Of a stretch of DNA of 64,000 nt, positions 8,866 to 19,882 are shown piece by piece. The notes under the pieces are model-generated. The model ran no database searches, was not told the DNA's origin, and was given only the letters and a program-made list of their open reading frames with translations. The DNA is from Pseudoalteromonas carrageenovora IAM 12662. GTDB taxonomy: Bacteria; Pseudomonadota; Gammaproteobacteria; Enterobacterales; Alteromonadaceae. Position 1 is the first letter of the stretch. The number at the start of each line of letters is the position of its first letter. The position numbers and the translations under genes were made by a program. The stretch covers positions 2,497,520 to 2,561,519 of the forward strand of contig NZ_LT965928.1 in assembly GCF_900239935.1 (NCBI RefSeq), given 5' to 3'.

Positions 8866-10392
8866 TTAATCTGATTCATTTTCATCTTGATTATGAATTT
8901 CTAAATTAGCAGACATAGCGTTTTCACGTGTGCTTTTTGCTGAGTCATTTCTTAATTTATCTATTCTGTTTAAGTAATCCTGATCTATATCGCCAGTGAT
9001 GTATTGGCCATCGAAAACAGATGTTTCGAACTTTGTAATTTCAGGGTTTTCTTGGCTTACTGCGGCTATTAAATCGTTTAATGATTGGAAAATTAAACCG
9101 TCTGCGCTAATGCTCGTATTTATATCTTCAACTTCACGGCCGTGAGCAATAAGCTCAGCTGCCGATGGCATATCAATACCATACACATTTGGGAAGCGAA
9201 TTTCAGGTGCTGCCGATGCAAAGTATACGTTTTTAGCGCCGGATTCACGTGCCATTTCAACTATTTGTGCTGATGTAGTACCACGTACAATTGAGTCATC
9301 AACTAATAGTACATTTTTACCTTTAAATTCTCGGTCAATAGCGTTTAGTTTTTGACGCACTGACTTTTTACGCATTTCTTGGCCTGGCATGATAAACGTA
9401 CGACCAATATAACGGTTTTTTACAAAACCTTGGCGGTAAGGCAAATCAAGCACACGAGCAATTTCTAGAGCTACATCGCACGATGTTTCAGGGATTGGGA
9501 TAACTACGTCAATGTCTTTATCAGCCCACTCACGAGCAATTTTTTCACCTAGTTTAGTGCCCATATTTACGCGTGTTGCGTAAACAGACATGCGGTCGAT
9601 GGTAGAGTCAGGACGAGCAAAATAAACAAATTCAAAAATACACGGAGAGTATGATGCTTTTTCTGCACAGCTTAGCGAATGAAACTCACCCGACTCTGTA
9701 ACATAAATAGCTTCACCAGGTGCTACGTCTCGAATAAATTCAAAGCCATCAGGCTTTAACGCTACGCTTTCTGAAGCGAACATATATTCAGTGCCTTTTT
9801 CGGTCTCACGCTTACCAAAGACTAATGGGCGAATACCGTTCGGGTCACGAAAAGCAACAATACCGTGACCGATGATCATTGCAATTGTTGCATAACCACC
9901 GCTTACTTTATTGTTTACTTCGGTTACTGCTGTAAAAATATCTTCAGGGTCTAAATGTAACTTGTCTGATTTGCTTAATTCATGTGCCATGATGTTAAGC
10001 AAAATTTCTGAATCTGAAGTTGTATTTACGTGACGGCGAGCTTCTGAAAATAACTGCTCTTTTAACGCTTCAGCATTTGTAAGGTTGCCATTGTGGGCAA
10101 GTGCAATACCAAATGGTGAGTTAACATAAAAAGGCTGCGCTTCAGATGAACTAGAAGAGCCTGCAGTTGGATAACGCACATGGCCAATACCAATTGTACC
10201 TTGTAGTCGCTTCATATGACGGGTGTGAAATGCATCTTTCACAAGACCATTCGCTTTGCGTAAGCTAAACGTATTGTTCTCTATGGTAATAATACCCGCG
10301 GCATCTTGGCCTCGGTGCTGCAAAACGGTTAAGCCATCATATATCGCCTGATTTACAGGAGACGTTCCGACTATTCCAACGATACCACACAT
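8866..10392 (-). CDS. purF: Amidophosphoribosyltransferase, first step of purine synthesis
   Basis: PurF transfers glutamine-derived ammonia to PRPP, making 5-phosphoribosylamine. The N-terminus MCGIVGIVG exposes Cys2, the glutaminase nucleophile after removal of Met1. HRGQDAAGI and the VRYPTAG segment belong to the class II glutamine amidotransferase domain (about residues 1-240). The phosphoribosyltransferase domain carries the PRPP loop [14 protein letters not shown] near residues 365-378. Its length of 508 residues matches the family (E. coli 505). It lies 18 bp behind cvpA on the same strand, as in E. coli, and ends at a strong bidirectional terminator. Confidence 0.98.
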   Translation of the reverse strand: MCGIVGIVGTSPVNQAIYDGLTVLQHRGQDAAGIITIENNTFSLRKANGLVKDAFHTRHMKRLQGTIGIGHVRYPTAGSSSSSEAQPFYVNSPFGIALAHNGNLTNAEALKEQLFSEARRHVNTTSDSEILLNIMAHELSKSDKLHLDPEDIFTAVTEVNNKVSGGYATIAMIIGHGIVAFRDPNGIRPLVFGKRETEKGTEYMFASESVALKPDGFEFIRDVAPGEAIYVTESGEFHSLSCAEKASYSPCIFEFVYFARPDSTIDRMSVYATRVNMGTKLGEKIAREWADKDIDVVIPIPETSCDVALEIARVLDLPYRQGFVKNRYIGRTFIMPGQEMRKKSVRQKLNAIDREFKGKNVLLVDDSIVRGTTSAQIVEMARESGAKNVYFASAAPEIRFPNVYGIDMPSAAELIAHGREVEDINTSISADGLIFQSLNDLIAAVSQENPEITKFETSVFDGQYITGDIDQDYLNRIDKLRNDSAKSTRENAMSANLEIHNQDENESD

Positions 10393-10410
10393 GTAATTTA
10401 TCCTCGCCGA

Positions 10411-10905
10411 TTAACGGTTTACTGAATTTAAAAAGCTAGAGTTGTTTTCGAGGTACGAAAAAAACCATTCAACAACAAAGCCAAATTCTGGAATCAAAAT
10501 AGAATTGCCCCACCAGTGCGTGCTAGGTGCACCAGTAAAAGCATCAAGAAAGAAGAGTAACGCGCTCACGACCAACACGCCTCGTAGAGCACCAAACACT
10601 ATGCCAAAAACACGGTCGGTACCCGATAAACCAGTACGATGTACAAGCTCACCTAAAATATAGTTTAGTAAACCGCCTAACAGTAGCGTCGCAAAGAATA
10701 ATATGGCTATGGCCGCCGCATTTCTTAAAAGGGGTTCAGAAATGGTTGTTAGGAAGGAAGCTAAATATTGGTAAAATAAACTAGAGATGATAAAGGCGCC
10801 AGCCCATACCGCTAATGACATTGCTTCTTTTACAAAGCCGCGTATTAAACCGATGATGGTAGACAGTGCAATGATGCCAAGAATGGCGTAATCAACCCAG
10901 ATCAT
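10411..10905 (-). CDS. cvpA: CvpA-family inner-membrane protein
   Basis: A protein of 164 residues from the preferred start [15 protein letters not shown]; an upstream in-frame start at 10914 would add only three residues. Four hydrophobic segments are visible, at about residues 5-22, 25-45, 62-85 and 102-122. E. coli CvpA, also just upstream of purF, is needed for colicin V production and affects envelope homeostasis; its mechanism is not clear. The preceding terminator (11070-11096) suggests that cvpA-purF is transcribed separately from dedD. Confidence 0.93.
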   Translation of the reverse strand: MIWVDYAILGIIALSTIIGLIRGFVKEAMSLAVWAGAFIISSLFYQYLASFLTTISEPLLRNAAAIAILFFATLLLGGLLNYILGELVHRTGLSGTDRVFGIVFGALRGVLVVSALLFFLDAFTGAPSTHWWGNSILIPEFGFVVEWFFSYLENNSSFLNSVNR

Positions 10906-11069
10906 AAGAACCAATTAGTCGCTAATTTGGGGCGCATTCTATACCCAAACATCGTTTGTATGCAAGTTTAAACGGGAGATTACCATGTTGGTGTTAATAC
11001 AAATAATTAACATATAAAAATACACATAATGTGCACTGAAGCATTAAAAAAAATAATTGTCTAAAAATA

Positions 11070-11096
11070 AAAAAGGCTCATTAAATGAGCCTTTTT
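11070..11096 (-). terminator. Terminator after dedD
   Basis: Stem aaaaaggctcat / atgagccttttt with loop taa, directly downstream of the dedD stop on the minus strand. It separates dedD from cvpA-purF. Confidence 0.85.
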
Positions 11097-11101
11097 AAAT
11101 A

Positions 11102-11743
11102 TTATTTTGTCACTTCGTATTGAGTCACTTTACCATTAAGTTTGGTAAGCTTTTTTAGCTCAGGGAGCTGTTTTTGCAGCTCTGCTTTATTGAGCGATGG
11201 TCCAACAAACACTTTTGTGAGTGTTCCATTTGGGGTTTTTATAGGTTTAGTAAATGTTTTAAAACCTTGAGCCTTTAATTTAGCCTGAAGCGCTTTAACA
11301 TTAGCAACATGAGAAAAGCTACCTAATTGAATAACATAAGCCATGCTAGTAAGATTTTCATCACTTTTACGAGGTGCAATAGGCTTTGCTTTAACAGGCG
11401 CAACGTCTTTAACCTTTGCCTGCTCTTTTGACTCTATGGTTGCTTCAACAAGCTTTGGTTGCTCAGCATAATCGCTCTCTGTAACCACTGGCTGCTGCTT
11501 TAAGATATCATCATCGGCGGTTATATCTTCTATTTCATCTTGCTTTAGCGGCTCTGAATCAGCTACTTTTTCGTCGATTGATTGTTGAAGATCAATTGTT
11601 TTGAACTCAGGGCTATCTGGAATAGCTTTGAAGCCTTCTTTATAGTGTACTTTTTCGCCATCTAGAATATTAGGGATAAACACAATTGCTGCGATCACCA
11701 CTATACTCGTTCCGACTAAGCGATTAATAAAACCTGAGTTCAC
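11102..11743 (-). CDS. dedD: SPOR-domain cell-division protein DedD
   Basis: A 213-residue single-pass membrane protein with a short cytoplasmic N-terminus, a membrane segment at about residues 9-26 (LVGTSIVVIAAIVFIPNIL), a long charged linker, and a C-terminal SPOR domain of about 75 residues beginning near 135 (MAYVIQLGSFSHVANVKALQAKL). SPOR domains bind glycan strands without stem peptides at the septum. E. coli DedD supports septal constriction. The start overlaps no gene and lies 12 bp behind folC, as in the enterobacterial folC-dedD-cvpA-purF order. Confidence 0.93.
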   Translation of the reverse strand: MNSGFINRLVGTSIVVIAAIVFIPNILDGEKVHYKEGFKAIPDSPEFKTIDLQQSIDEKVADSEPLKQDEIEDITADDDILKQQPVVTESDYAEQPKLVEATIESKEQAKVKDVAPVKAKPIAPRKSDENLTSMAYVIQLGSFSHVANVKALQAKLKAQGFKTFTKPIKTPNGTLTKVFVGPSLNKAELQKQLPELKKLTKLNGKVTQYEVTK

Positions 11744-11754
11744 CGATATCCTCT

Positions 11755-13020
11755 CTATTTTTTAAAGTAATTAATAGCGCCAGCGACTGTAAAAAACGAA
11801 CCAAAAACAATCAAAACAGTGTCGTTTTTTTGTTGTGGTAAAATTCCATCTAGGGCTTCTGCAACGCTACTATAACTGTGTATATTATTAGCCTGAGAGA
11901 TACTTTGAAGTGCGTTATTTAAGTTTTCTGCGCTATCTCCGCGCGGACCACCTAAACTCGCTACCGACCACTGACTTACTAAGTGGCTTACTTCTTTAAG
12001 TACACCTGCTTTATCTTTATCAGCAAGCATAGCGGCTAATGCATGAATTTTAAAGCCTTTATCTACGTAGCTTGATAACTTATTAGCTAAATAACGAGCA
12101 GATTCCGGGTTATGAGCCACATCAGTAAAAACCAAAGGCACTTCACTTAGTTGTTGAAAACGACCTTCAACGGCTAAGCTAGCTAAGCACTGCTTAATTA
12201 CTTGCTCTGTAGGTAATAGGTTTAGCACACTTAACGTTGTTAAAGCTGTTGCAGCATTCTGACTTGGAATTGCGGGTTTAACTAGTTCTAAATCAAGCTC
12301 TTTATACTGCCAGGTAAAACTGTGCGCATTTTCTTTAAAAATAAAGTCACTGCCCGATAAAACCATATTGGCATTAATTTCATCGCCGTAATCGGTCATG
12401 GTGTGAGGTATATTTAAATCACCTATAATTGCGGGAGTGTTTTCACGAAAGATACCTGCTTTATCGTAAGCGACTAGCTCTCGGGTGTCGCCTAGATATT
12501 CTTTATGATCTAAATCTATTGTAGTGATGACGCTGGCAAATGGTGTCACTATATTTGTTGCGTCATAACGCCCACCTAACCCCACTTCTAACAACACATA
12601 ATCAACTTGGCAGCGTTTAAAAATAGCAAGAGCGCCTAAGGTGCCATATTCAAAATAAGTAAGCTGTGTGTCTTTACGCCCTTGTTCTAACAAATGAAAT
12701 GCATCTACATGATATTGATCATCAAGTTCTTGAGCATTTATGCGGACTCGTTCGTTATAGCGTATTAAGTGAGGTGAGGCGTATGTGCCAACAGAAAAGC
12801 CTTGAGCAAGTAATAAAGACTCTAAACAACGCGCTGTTGTGCCCTTGCCATTTGTGCCTGCAATTAAAATAATTTTGCTAGGGGAGTTTAAAAGACCAAT
12901 GTTATTGGCAACACTGGCAACGCGTTCAAGGCCCATTTCTATGTTAGCCGGATGAACACTTTCTAAATAACAAAGCCAATCATCAAGGCTTGATGATTGG
13001 CTAGGGATTGTTTTTGTCAT
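11755..13020 (-). CDS. folC: Dihydrofolate synthase / folylpolyglutamate synthase
   Basis: FolC ligates glutamate to dihydropteroate and then lengthens the glutamyl tail of folates. The P-loop AGTNGKGTTAR is near residues 54-64, preceded by the typical ERVASVANNIGLL segment, with YTSPHL-like YASPHLIRYNERVRI at about 80-95 and the lysine loop GLGGRYDATNIV near 148. The length is 421 residues (E. coli 422). The C-terminal ligase domain contains DVAHNPESA, which includes the conserved aspartate-histidine pair. It sits 25 bp behind accD and 11 bp before dedD, consistent with one operon. Confidence 0.97.
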   Translation of the reverse strand: MTKTIPSQSSSLDDWLCYLESVHPANIEMGLERVASVANNIGLLNSPSKIILIAGTNGKGTTARCLESLLLAQGFSVGTYASPHLIRYNERVRINAQELDDQYHVDAFHLLEQGRKDTQLTYFEYGTLGALAIFKRCQVDYVLLEVGLGGRYDATNIVTPFASVITTIDLDHKEYLGDTRELVAYDKAGIFRENTPAIIGDLNIPHTMTDYGDEINANMVLSGSDFIFKENAHSFTWQYKELDLELVKPAIPSQNAATALTTLSVLNLLPTEQVIKQCLASLAVEGRFQQLSEVPLVFTDVAHNPESARYLANKLSSYVDKGFKIHALAAMLADKDKAGVLKEVSHLVSQWSVASLGGPRGDSAENLNNALQSISQANNIHSYSSVAEALDGILPQQKNDTVLIVFGSFFTVAGAINYFKK

Positions 13021-13045
13021 AGCGTGTAATCAGTAAAGCTGAAAT

Positions 13046-13921
13046 TTACGCTACTCTATGCTCTTGTTCAGTAGAAGGCAAGTTCATAAATTTAGCTAAA
13101 ATACGCGCTAAGGTATCGCGCATTTCACGGCGGTCGATAATCATATCAATTGCACCGTGTTCTAGTAAAAATTCACTACGCTGGAAACCCTCTGGTAGCG
13201 TTTCACGAACAGTTTGCTCAATAACACGAGGGCCCGCAAAACCAATTAAAGCCTTTGGCTCTGCAACGTTAATGTCACCTAGCATTGCTAAAGATGCTGA
13301 TACGCCGCCCATAGTTGGGTCAGTCATTACAGAAATAAACGGTAAACCTTTTTCGCTCATTTTAGCAAGAGCGGCACTTGTTTTAGCCATTTGCATAAGC
13401 GACATTAGCGCTTCTTGCATGCGTGCTCCACCTGAGGCCGAAAAACAAATGAGCGGCATGTTATGCTCTAAACATTCATCTACAGCGTCTACAAAGCGTG
13501 CACCTACCACAGATGCCATAGAGCCACCCATGAACGAAAATTCAAAGGCTACAGCTGCTATAGGTACGCCTTTTAAGCGCCCTTTAATGGCAACTAGTGC
13601 GTCTTTTTCACCACTTGCTTTTTGAGCTGCGCTAATACGGTCTGAGTACTTTTTAGAATCTTTAAACTTGAGTATATCTTTAGGCTCATGTTGTGTACCA
13701 AGCTCAACACGATCAGCTTCATCTAAAAAGCTTTCAAGGCGCTTACGGCCACTTACACGCATGTGATGAGCACATTTAGGACATACATTTAATGACTTTT
13801 CTAACTCAGCTTTATATAAAATTGAGTCACATGATGTACATTTAGCCCAAACACCTTCTGGGATTTCTTTACGACCTGATGATTTTGTCGTTTTTGGTAA
13901 GATTTTTTCTAGCCAACTCAT
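13046..13921 (-). CDS. accD: Acetyl-CoA carboxylase carboxyltransferase subunit beta
   Basis: AccD forms, with AccA, the carboxyltransferase that makes malonyl-CoA for fatty acid synthesis. The chosen start [11 protein letters not shown] gives 291 residues and has an AAGAGAG-type ribosome site. An ATG at 13990 in the same frame would add 23 residues not seen in the family. The N-terminal zinc ribbon has Cys28, Cys31, Cys47 and Cys50. The crotonase-like core contains [18 protein letters not shown] and the glycine-rich [11 protein letters not shown]. Next to folC, as in E. coli. Confidence 0.97.
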   Translation of the reverse strand: MSWLEKILPKTTKSSGRKEIPEGVWAKCTSCDSILYKAELEKSLNVCPKCAHHMRVSGRKRLESFLDEADRVELGTQHEPKDILKFKDSKKYSDRISAAQKASGEKDALVAIKGRLKGVPIAAVAFEFSFMGGSMASVVGARFVDAVDECLEHNMPLICFSASGGARMQEALMSLMQMAKTSAALAKMSEKGLPFISVMTDPTMGGVSASLAMLGDINVAEPKALIGFAGPRVIEQTVRETLPEGFQRSEFLLEHGAIDMIIDRREMRDTLARILAKFMNLPSTEQEHRVA

Positions 13922-14076
13922 TTGCAACTCTCTTAATGCTGTTCTGTGTCGCGAGCCTGCAAGTAATAACTCACAGACAAATTTTTTCAATTAAAACATG
14001 AATTACACTAACACGGTATAAAAAACTGGTCTTAGTAGTTGCTGCTACTTAGTAAATAGCTAAAAGCAGATGCTGA

Positions 14077-14871
14077 TTAAATATCAACATCAGGCAAAAA
14101 TAAAGGCCCTAATGGCGTTTTAGGTACATTAAATTGTTCAGGGTAGTCAACATCAACTAAATATAAACCTGCGGCTTTTGCAGTGGCGCTGGCTTTTGCT
14201 CGCTCTTTAATATCTAAAAGCTCTTTTAGCCATGCAGGCTCATGCTTGTGCAAACCAATATCCATAAGGCAACCAGTAATATTACGCACCATATGATGTA
14301 AAAAAGCATTCGCTTTTATATCTATAATAACGTAATCACCTTGACGCTGTACCGATAAGTGATGAATTGTACGTGTTGCCGTATTTGCTTGGCAATGCAA
14401 CGCTCTAAAAGAGGTAAAGTCGTGCTCACCTATTAAATACTGGCAAGCTTGCTGCATTTTAGTTTCATCTAAATGGTGATGAAAGTGTGTAACACCTTCG
14501 TTTAATACAGCTCCACGAAACGGATAATTATAAATAACATAACGATAACGACGAGCGGTTGCACTAAAGCGAGCATGAAAGTCATCAGAAACTGGCTGAG
14601 CAAAGCGAATAGCGATATCTTTGGGCATTAACGTATTCATGCCTAAAGTAAATGCAACCATATCGCGCTGAGCATCAGTATCAAAATGTATTACTTGGCC
14701 TGTTCCATGAACGCCAGCATCAGTGCGTCCCGCACAGGTAACTTCTACAGGATGATTACAAATACGCGACAACGCCTTTTCAACTTCTTGTTGTACACTA
14801 TTCACATGTGATTGACGTTGCCAACCACTGTAACGTGCGCCATTGTATTCAACTCCAAGTGCTACTCGCAT
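14077..14871 (-). CDS. truA: tRNA pseudouridine(38-40) synthase
   Basis: TruA converts uridines 38, 39 and 40 in the anticodon arm to pseudouridine. The catalytic aspartate is Asp51 in [33 protein letters not shown] near residue 95 and [14 protein letters not shown] near 194 are conserved family segments. The length is 264 residues (E. coli 270). It lies between fimV and accD in the minus-strand series, the position it holds in many gammaproteobacteria. Identification is secure. Confidence 0.97.
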   Translation of the reverse strand: MRVALGVEYNGARYSGWQRQSHVNSVQQEVEKALSRICNHPVEVTCAGRTDAGVHGTGQVIHFDTDAQRDMVAFTLGMNTLMPKDIAIRFAQPVSDDFHARFSATARRYRYVIYNYPFRGAVLNEGVTHFHHHLDETKMQQACQYLIGEHDFTSFRALHCQANTATRTIHHLSVQRQGDYVIIDIKANAFLHHMVRNITGCLMDIGLHKHEPAWLKELLDIKERAKASATAKAAGLYLVDVDYPEQFNVPKTPLGPLFLPDVDI

Positions 14872-14967
14872 AATTACTGCTTTACCTACTGTACTAATGA
14901 ACGGGGCATTTTATGCTATCTCGCGATGCAATAAAAGCCAGTGTGTTGTGATCCAATGAATACCTAC

Positions 14968-15002
14968 AAAAAAACCGCAATAAATTCCTTATTGCGGTTT
15001 TT
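14968..15002 (-). terminator. Terminator after fimV
   Basis: Stem aaaccgcaataa / ttattgcggttt with loop attcc, followed on the minus strand by a T-run. It lies 16 bp past the fimV stop and before truA, so truA probably has its own promoter. Confidence 0.85.
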
Positions 15003-15017
15003 ATAATGCCTAAAAAA

Positions 15018-18000
15018 CTACTTTAGTTTTGCTTTTAAACTAAGTGCTTCTTCTTGAACATCCTCAGGGCCTTTGTCGATAACCTCGTCAATCACATTTA
15101 ATGCAGAGTCAAAGTCGTCGATTTCAATGTATGCACGAGCAAGGTCTAGCTTGGCAGAATACCCACCGCTTTCAGCATCTACATCAGTTGGGTTATCACC
15201 TGCTAATAATGCGTCAAACTCGCTCAAACCTACATCCATATTTACATCGTTATATGGTTCGTGTTCAAGTTCAGCATCGTCACTTTGCTCAAGCAACGAA
15301 TCTATATCAACGAAGGCATCCTCTACTGACGTATTTACTTCATTAATTTGCGCATTTTGAGGCTTATCCACGCCTGAATTTTCGCCTAAGTCTTCGCTTA
15401 ATAAGCTATCAAAATCGACATCAAAATCACTGCTATTATCAACATTTAGTTCTTCTGGCTGTGCTAATTCATTTAGTAATGAATCAAAGTCAGTTTGTGT
15501 TAAATCAGCCATAAACTCTTCATCGAGTTCATCATCTGAAATAACATTGTTTTGATCAGTAGTATTCGTTTGCGTTAGTTGCGCTTCTCGCTCCGCGTTT
15601 GTTTGCGGTGTCAACTCATCAGTAAAGGCTTGTTCGAGTAAACTATCCTCTGTCGTCTGCGTTAGAACATCATCTAATTTTTCTGGTTCAGCAGGCAGCT
15701 CGTCTATGGTTTCTGGGCTATCAGGTTCAGCTAAAACTTCGTTATCAAGCTCTAGCTCATTTAAAGCCTCTAAATCGTCCTCAAAATCAGAGAAATCATT
15801 TTCAATTAATAGTTCATCATCAAAGTCATCATCCAAAGAATTTAAATCAACATCTTGAGAAAGCGCATTTGCTAAATCTTGCTCAGTTTGGCTAGCCGAC
15901 AGTGGTGTATGTTCAGTTGTGTCAGCGTCTTCTAGCAGTTCAGAGTTATTTAATTCCTCATGTTCTAAAGATGACTGAGTATCTGCTTGTTCAGGTAACT
16001 CTATATCTTCAAGCTCTTCAAGTAAGCTATCAATATTTTCATTTTCTAACTCGCTTGGGTTTAATTCATCATTTAATAAATCTGCCTGCTCTTTAGCATC
16101 AACACCCAACGCTTGCTCATTGTCAGAGGTTAATTCAGTAAAGTCATTATCAATTAAAAGTTCATCATCAAAATCATCTTCTAGGCTATCTAGGTCAACA
16201 TCACCAATTAGTGAACTAGCTAAATCTTGTTCAGCCTGACTTGGCGACATGCCTTTAGCATCGCCGTCCAAAGAATTTCCTTGTAGCTCCTCAGGAACAA
16301 ACGAAGGTTCATCTTCGATAGGTTGTGAATCATCCAATTCTAGTTCAGGGTATTCATCAAGCTCTTCACTAGGAGTTACTAATTCATCTTCCTGGCTTTC
16401 ATCATCTTGCGTCAGATCAGCTTCATCAGCCGCGAGTGGATCGTCACCTAGGTCGACTTCAATCTCCTCCATGTCATCATCAAGCTCGTCTAAAGACCAA
16501 TCCGGCGTTTCTACGTAATCATCATCTGTTGCTTGTTGTAACTCATTTAAAAGTTCATCTACGCTTTTTAGTGTGTCGTCAGTGTATTCTTCAAGCGAAT
16601 CTTCTGGGTCTAAAAGTGATTGTGATGTATCAGTAAAATCATCCGCAGATTCAGACTCTTTTTCAAGCTCTGGCTCTGGTTCTTCTATAGGTTCAGGTTC
16701 TGCTTCAAGCTCTGGATTTTCTTCAAGTTCCGGTTCTTCTTCAAGCACAGGCTCTTCTACAAGTTCTTGCTCTTTTTCAAGCTCTGGCTCTTTTTCAAGC
16801 TCTGGCTCTGGTTCAAGCTCTGGCTCTGGTTCTTCTATAGGTTCCGGTTCTGCTTCAAGCTCTGGATCTTCTTCAAGCACAGGCTCTTCTACAAGTTCCG
16901 GTTCTTCTTCAAGCACTGGCTCTTCTTCAAGCTCTGGTTCTTCTAAAAGCTCTGGCTCTTGTTCAAGCACTGGCTCTTCTTCAAGCTCTGGTTCTTCTTC
17001 AAGCTCTGGCTCTTCTTCAAGCTCTGGCTCTTCTTCAAGCTCTGGCTCTTCTTCAAGTTCCGGTTCTTCTTCAAGCTCTGGTTCTTCTTCAAGCTCTGGT
17101 TCTTCTAAAAGCTCTGGCTCTTCTACAAGCTCTGGCTCTTCTTCAAGCTCAGGCTCTTCTTCAAGTTCAGGCTCTTCTTCAAGCTCAGGCTCTTCTTCAA
17201 GTTCTGGCTCTTCTTCAAGCTCTGGCTCTTCCTCAAGCACTGGCTCTTCTTCAAGCTCTGGTTCTTCTAAAAGCTCTGGTTCTTCTAAAAGCTCTGGCTC
17301 TTCTTCAAGTTCTGGCTCCTCTGTAAGCCCCTGCTCTTCGTTTAATGTAGTAGCTAAAGATTCGATATCATCAATATCTAACTCTTCTTGGGCATCAGCT
17401 AAATCTTCTACCGAATCCGCTAACGCACTATCAATTTCAGAATCTCTTGAACCTTGTTCATCTAATTGATCATTTATGAGGCTGTCTATATCGTCTAAAT
17501 CAAAATCATCACTTGTGTCTAATGACTCACCTTCTTCAAGCAGCTCATTCTCTTCAAGTAAATTACCACCTAATAAACCTTCATCAGTACTTGTAGGATC
17601 GTTTACTTCATCAATTAAACTATCGATATCGTCTAAATCAAAATCATCACTTGTGTCTAGTGACTCATCTTCTTCAAGTAACTCATTCTCTTCAAGTAAA
17701 TCGCCGCCTAATGAATCTCCATCAGTATCTGTGGACTCATTAGCTTCATCAATTAAACTATCTATGTCGTCTAAATCAAAATCATCACTTGTGTCTAGCG
17801 ACTCATCTTCTTCAAGTAACTCATTCTCTTCAAGTAAATCGCCGCCTAATGAATCTCCATCAGTATCTGTGGACTCATTAGCTTCATCAATTAAACTATC
17901 TATGTCGTCTAAATCAAAATCATCACTTGTGTCTAGTAACTCGTCTTCTTCAAGTAAATCGCTGTCTAATGAATCTTCATCAGTACTCGTAGTCTCATTT

Positions 18001-19529
18001 GCTTCATCAATTAAGCTATCTATGTCATCTAAATCAAAGTCGTCACTTGCTTGAGGCTCATCAAGAGCATTGTTCTCGCTATCTAGCTCATTCGATGTTT
18101 GATCAAGTAAGTCATCAATATCAAAATCATCTTCACCAGCTAGCTCTTCACTCAATGCCGCCATTTCATCGTGAGTCTCTAAGCTATCATCTTCTGCCGT
18201 GTCACCTTTTTGCTCAGCATCAAATTCAGGCAGGCTATCATCTTCATCAAACAAACTATCTAGATCATCGTTTGATAAAATCTCGTCATTATTTACAGGT
18301 TCATCAGTTAAATCTAAGTCAATATCTTCTAGGCTGTCGTCTGAAGTTTGATCAAAGCCTTGCTGCATAAAAATATCTAGATCATCGTCATCAGTATTTT
18401 CATCATCAAAAACAATATCATCACTTAACAAGCTTTCTAGTTCATCCTGATCTAGTAAGTTTTCCCCTTCAGAAAAATCATCTAAACTATCATCATCTAA
18501 ATCATCGTCTGGCAGCATGTCATTGTCGAGATTATCATCAAGCTGCACACTTAAGTCATCTAATGGGTCTGGTACTATAGGGTCATCATTTAAGTCTGTT
18601 ACAATGTCTTCGTCGTCAGTATAAGTAGGCGTTTGTGGTAAAAAGTCGTCATCGTTTTGAGTTTCTTCTTTGCCGTCAGCACGTTTTCGTAAAAACATCA
18701 CCATAGCAAAAATGATCAGTAACCCAGGAATAAACATTAATAAGCCAAGCACTATTGGGTTTGAAAATAACGAATTAAAATCAAATGACTCTTCTGGTTT
18801 TATTACTTTTTCTTTTTGTTGTGCAATAATCTCATTTTGTTTAACAATAAGTTCTTTTAATTGCTTTTGGATTTCGCTGTCTTGCCCTAATTGTAACCGG
18901 ACATTTTCGAGCTCTTTTGAAATTCCTGATAATTGCTTTTTGAGCTGGTTATTTTCAACTAAAATCTCTTCAACGTTGCTTACAGAGTTTTTAAATTGCT
19001 CCTGTAAAGCCACTAATTTAGTGCTTTGCTCAGTTTTTATTTCGTTTAATTCTTTTTGAATCTCTTTTTTAGCATCATCTACGTCTATTTTACGTGCTTG
19101 TGTAACTTTTGTTTGTGCTGACGTGATTTCGCTTTGCGTGAGCGTGCCATTCTTTTTCTTTTCCCATAAACCATCATCTTGCTCAGAACGTTGTTTGGCT
19201 AGTTGTGGGTCGACACTTCTGATTTCAGCTAAAGTAGGTATTTTTAAAAAAGCACCACTTTGCATGTGGTTAAGATTTTGTTCTAAAAAGGAGTTTGGGT
19301 TTCTGTTATACAAGGCTTGCATAACTTGATAAATACTAACTGAGTTGTCGGGACGTACTTTCGCCGCAATACGCCACAGAGTATCGGTTGGTTTTATTGG
19401 CCCAATTGATCGCCCTTGCGCACCATAGTCAGCGCCCTTTGGCCCCTTTAATTGGGTACTGTCTTGAGAGTAAAGCGGAGTTACTACCAATGCAGACGCT
19501 AATATAATAAGTGAAGCTAAACCGCGCAT
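15018..19529 (-). CDS. fimV: FimV-type polar hub / pilus assembly protein with very acidic repeats
   Basis: A 1503-residue protein with signal peptide ([21 protein letters not shown]) and a LysM-like peptidoglycan-binding segment near residues 45-100 ([18 protein letters not shown]). A coiled coil covers about 140-245 and a single membrane helix about 258-280. A huge acidic cytoplasmic part follows. The C-terminus ([26 protein letters not shown]) is the conserved FimV TPR-like domain. FimV/HubP proteins organise the cell pole and type IV pilus or type II secretion assembly. The cytoplasmic part holds about five copies of a 46-residue unit (about 490-686) and about three dozen EPELEE-like hexapeptides (about 735-955). 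The place between asd and truA is the usual one for fimV. Confidence 0.93.
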   Translation of the reverse strand: MRGLASLIILASALVVTPLYSQDSTQLKGPKGADYGAQGRSIGPIKPTDTLWRIAAKVRPDNSVSIYQVMQALYNRNPNSFLEQNLNHMQSGAFLKIPTLAEIRSVDPQLAKQRSEQDDGLWEKKKNGTLTQSEITSAQTKVTQARKIDVDDAKKEIQKELNEIKTEQSTKLVALQEQFKNSVSNVEEILVENNQLKKQLSGISKELENVRLQLGQDSEIQKQLKELIVKQNEIIAQQKEKVIKPEESFDFNSLFSNPIVLGLLMFIPGLLIIFAMVMFLRKRADGKEETQNDDDFLPQTPTYTDDEDIVTDLNDDPIVPDPLDDLSVQLDDNLDNDMLPDDDLDDDSLDDFSEGENLLDQDELESLLSDDIVFDDENTDDDDLDIFMQQGFDQTSDDSLEDIDLDLTDEPVNNDEILSNDDLDSLFDEDDSLPEFDAEQKGDTAEDDSLETHDEMAALSEELAGEDDFDIDDLLDQTSNELDSENNALDEPQASDDFDLDDIDSLIDEANETTSTDEDSLDSDLLEEDELLDTSDDFDLDDIDSLIDEANESTDTDGDSLGGDLLEENELLEEDESLDTSDDFDLDDIDSLIDEANESTDTDGDSLGGDLLEENELLEEDESLDTSDDFDLDDIDSLIDEVNDPTSTDEGLLGGNLLEENELLEEGESLDTSDDFDLDDIDSLINDQLDEQGSRDSEIDSALADSVEDLADAQEELDIDDIESLATTLNEEQGLTEEPELEEEPELLEEPELLEEPELEEEPVLEEEPELEEEPELEEEPELEEEPELEEEPELEEEPELVEEPELLEEPELEEEPELEEEPELEEEPELEEEPELEEEPELEEEPELEEEPVLEQEPELLEEPELEEEPVLEEEPELVEEPVLEEDPELEAEPEPIEEPEPELEPEPELEKEPELEKEQELVEEPVLEEEPELEENPELEAEPEPIEEPEPELEKESESADDFTDTSQSLLDPEDSLEEYTDDTLKSVDELLNELQQATDDDYVETPDWSLDELDDDMEEIEVDLGDDPLAADEADLTQDDESQEDELVTPSEELDEYPELELDDSQPIEDEPSFVPEELQGNSLDGDAKGMSPSQAEQDLASSLIGDVDLDSLEDDFDDELLIDNDFTELTSDNEQALGVDAKEQADLLNDELNPSELENENIDSLLEELEDIELPEQADTQSSLEHEELNNSELLEDADTTEHTPLSASQTEQDLANALSQDVDLNSLDDDFDDELLIENDFSDFEDDLEALNELELDNEVLAEPDSPETIDELPAEPEKLDDVLTQTTEDSLLEQAFTDELTPQTNAEREAQLTQTNTTDQNNVISDDELDEEFMADLTQTDFDSLLNELAQPEELNVDNSSDFDVDFDSLLSEDLGENSGVDKPQNAQINEVNTSVEDAFVDIDSLLEQSDDAELEHEPYNDVNMDVGLSEFDALLAGDNPTDVDAESGGYSAKLDLARAYIEIDDFDSALNVIDEVIDKGPEDVQEEALSLKAKLK
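16660..17330 (-). repeat. 18-bp tandem repeats encoding EPELEE hexapeptides in fimV
   Basis: About three dozen in-frame copies of an 18-bp unit (minus strand) encode variants of E-P-E-L-E-E, with V, LL, Q or K substitutions. The unit length is a multiple of three, so gain or loss of copies keeps the frame. The encoded tract would be highly charged and extended or helical. Confidence 0.93.
17470..18056 (-). repeat. 138-bp tandem repeats in fimV, two copies almost identical
   Basis: About five units of up to 46 residues share the core [16 protein letters not shown]. The two central units (starting at 17640 and 17778) are exactly 138 bp apart and, over the length read, differ at a single base (T versus C near 17661/17799). 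The outer copies have diverged and vary in length. This points to recent duplication of the central unit. Confidence 0.9.
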
Positions 19530-19882
19530 GCTGATCCTTTAATATATAATGCTACGTAATTATCTACCTTTGTAACTACGTAAACACTGATTATTCTTGC
19601 CGTTACCAACCAAATGGTTGATTCTAATTTATTATTACAATCTATTTTTATTGCAAGCTCTATTCCAGTTACAAACTATAAACCAGTTGCGGCCTAATAT
19701 CCATTGCAACGCTTTGAAAATAAATACCTTAAAACTTTTTTCGTAATTCTATTTTAATCAGAAAGATCAAGGTGTTTAGTTTATTAACAAACTAAAGCGG
19801 CAATATTTTGACATCCTAAAAACAAAAGCGGCAAACTATAAAAGTTTGCCGCTTATATTAACCTCTTTATTAATTACTAATT
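19530..19882. other. Intergenic region between asd and fimV
   Basis: A 353-bp gene-free stretch holding the asd terminator at its lower-coordinate end... that is, nearest asd (19826-19854), and the presumed fimV promoter region near 19530-19650. No convincing promoter hexamers or reading frame could be identified. Confidence 0.45.
19826..19854 (-). terminator. Terminator after asd
   Basis: Stem aagcggcaaact / agtttgccgctt with loop ataaa; on the minus strand it is followed by TTTTGTTTTT. It lies 28 bp beyond the asd stop. Confidence 0.78.

Noticed and set aside
10947..10959. Palindrome caaac-atc-gtttg upstream of cvpA-purF as a PurR operator
   Set aside because: PurR operators have the two half-sites directly adjacent with a central CG; here three bases separate them. 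It may still be a regulatory site, but it does not fit PurR.
16660..17330. The fimV 18-bp repeats as a CRISPR or other spaced repeat array
   Set aside because: The units are contiguous, in frame and without unique spacers; they encode a repetitive protein tract.
16573..17469. A 298-residue serine/glycine-rich reading frame on the plus strand
   Set aside because: It is the complement of the fimV repeat tract; glutamate, proline and leucine codons read as serine and glycine on the other strand. It has no ribosome site or family similarity.
17476..18054. A 192-residue serine-rich plus-strand frame
   Set aside because: It is antisense to the fimV 46-residue repeats and shares their periodicity; an artefact of the coding bias.
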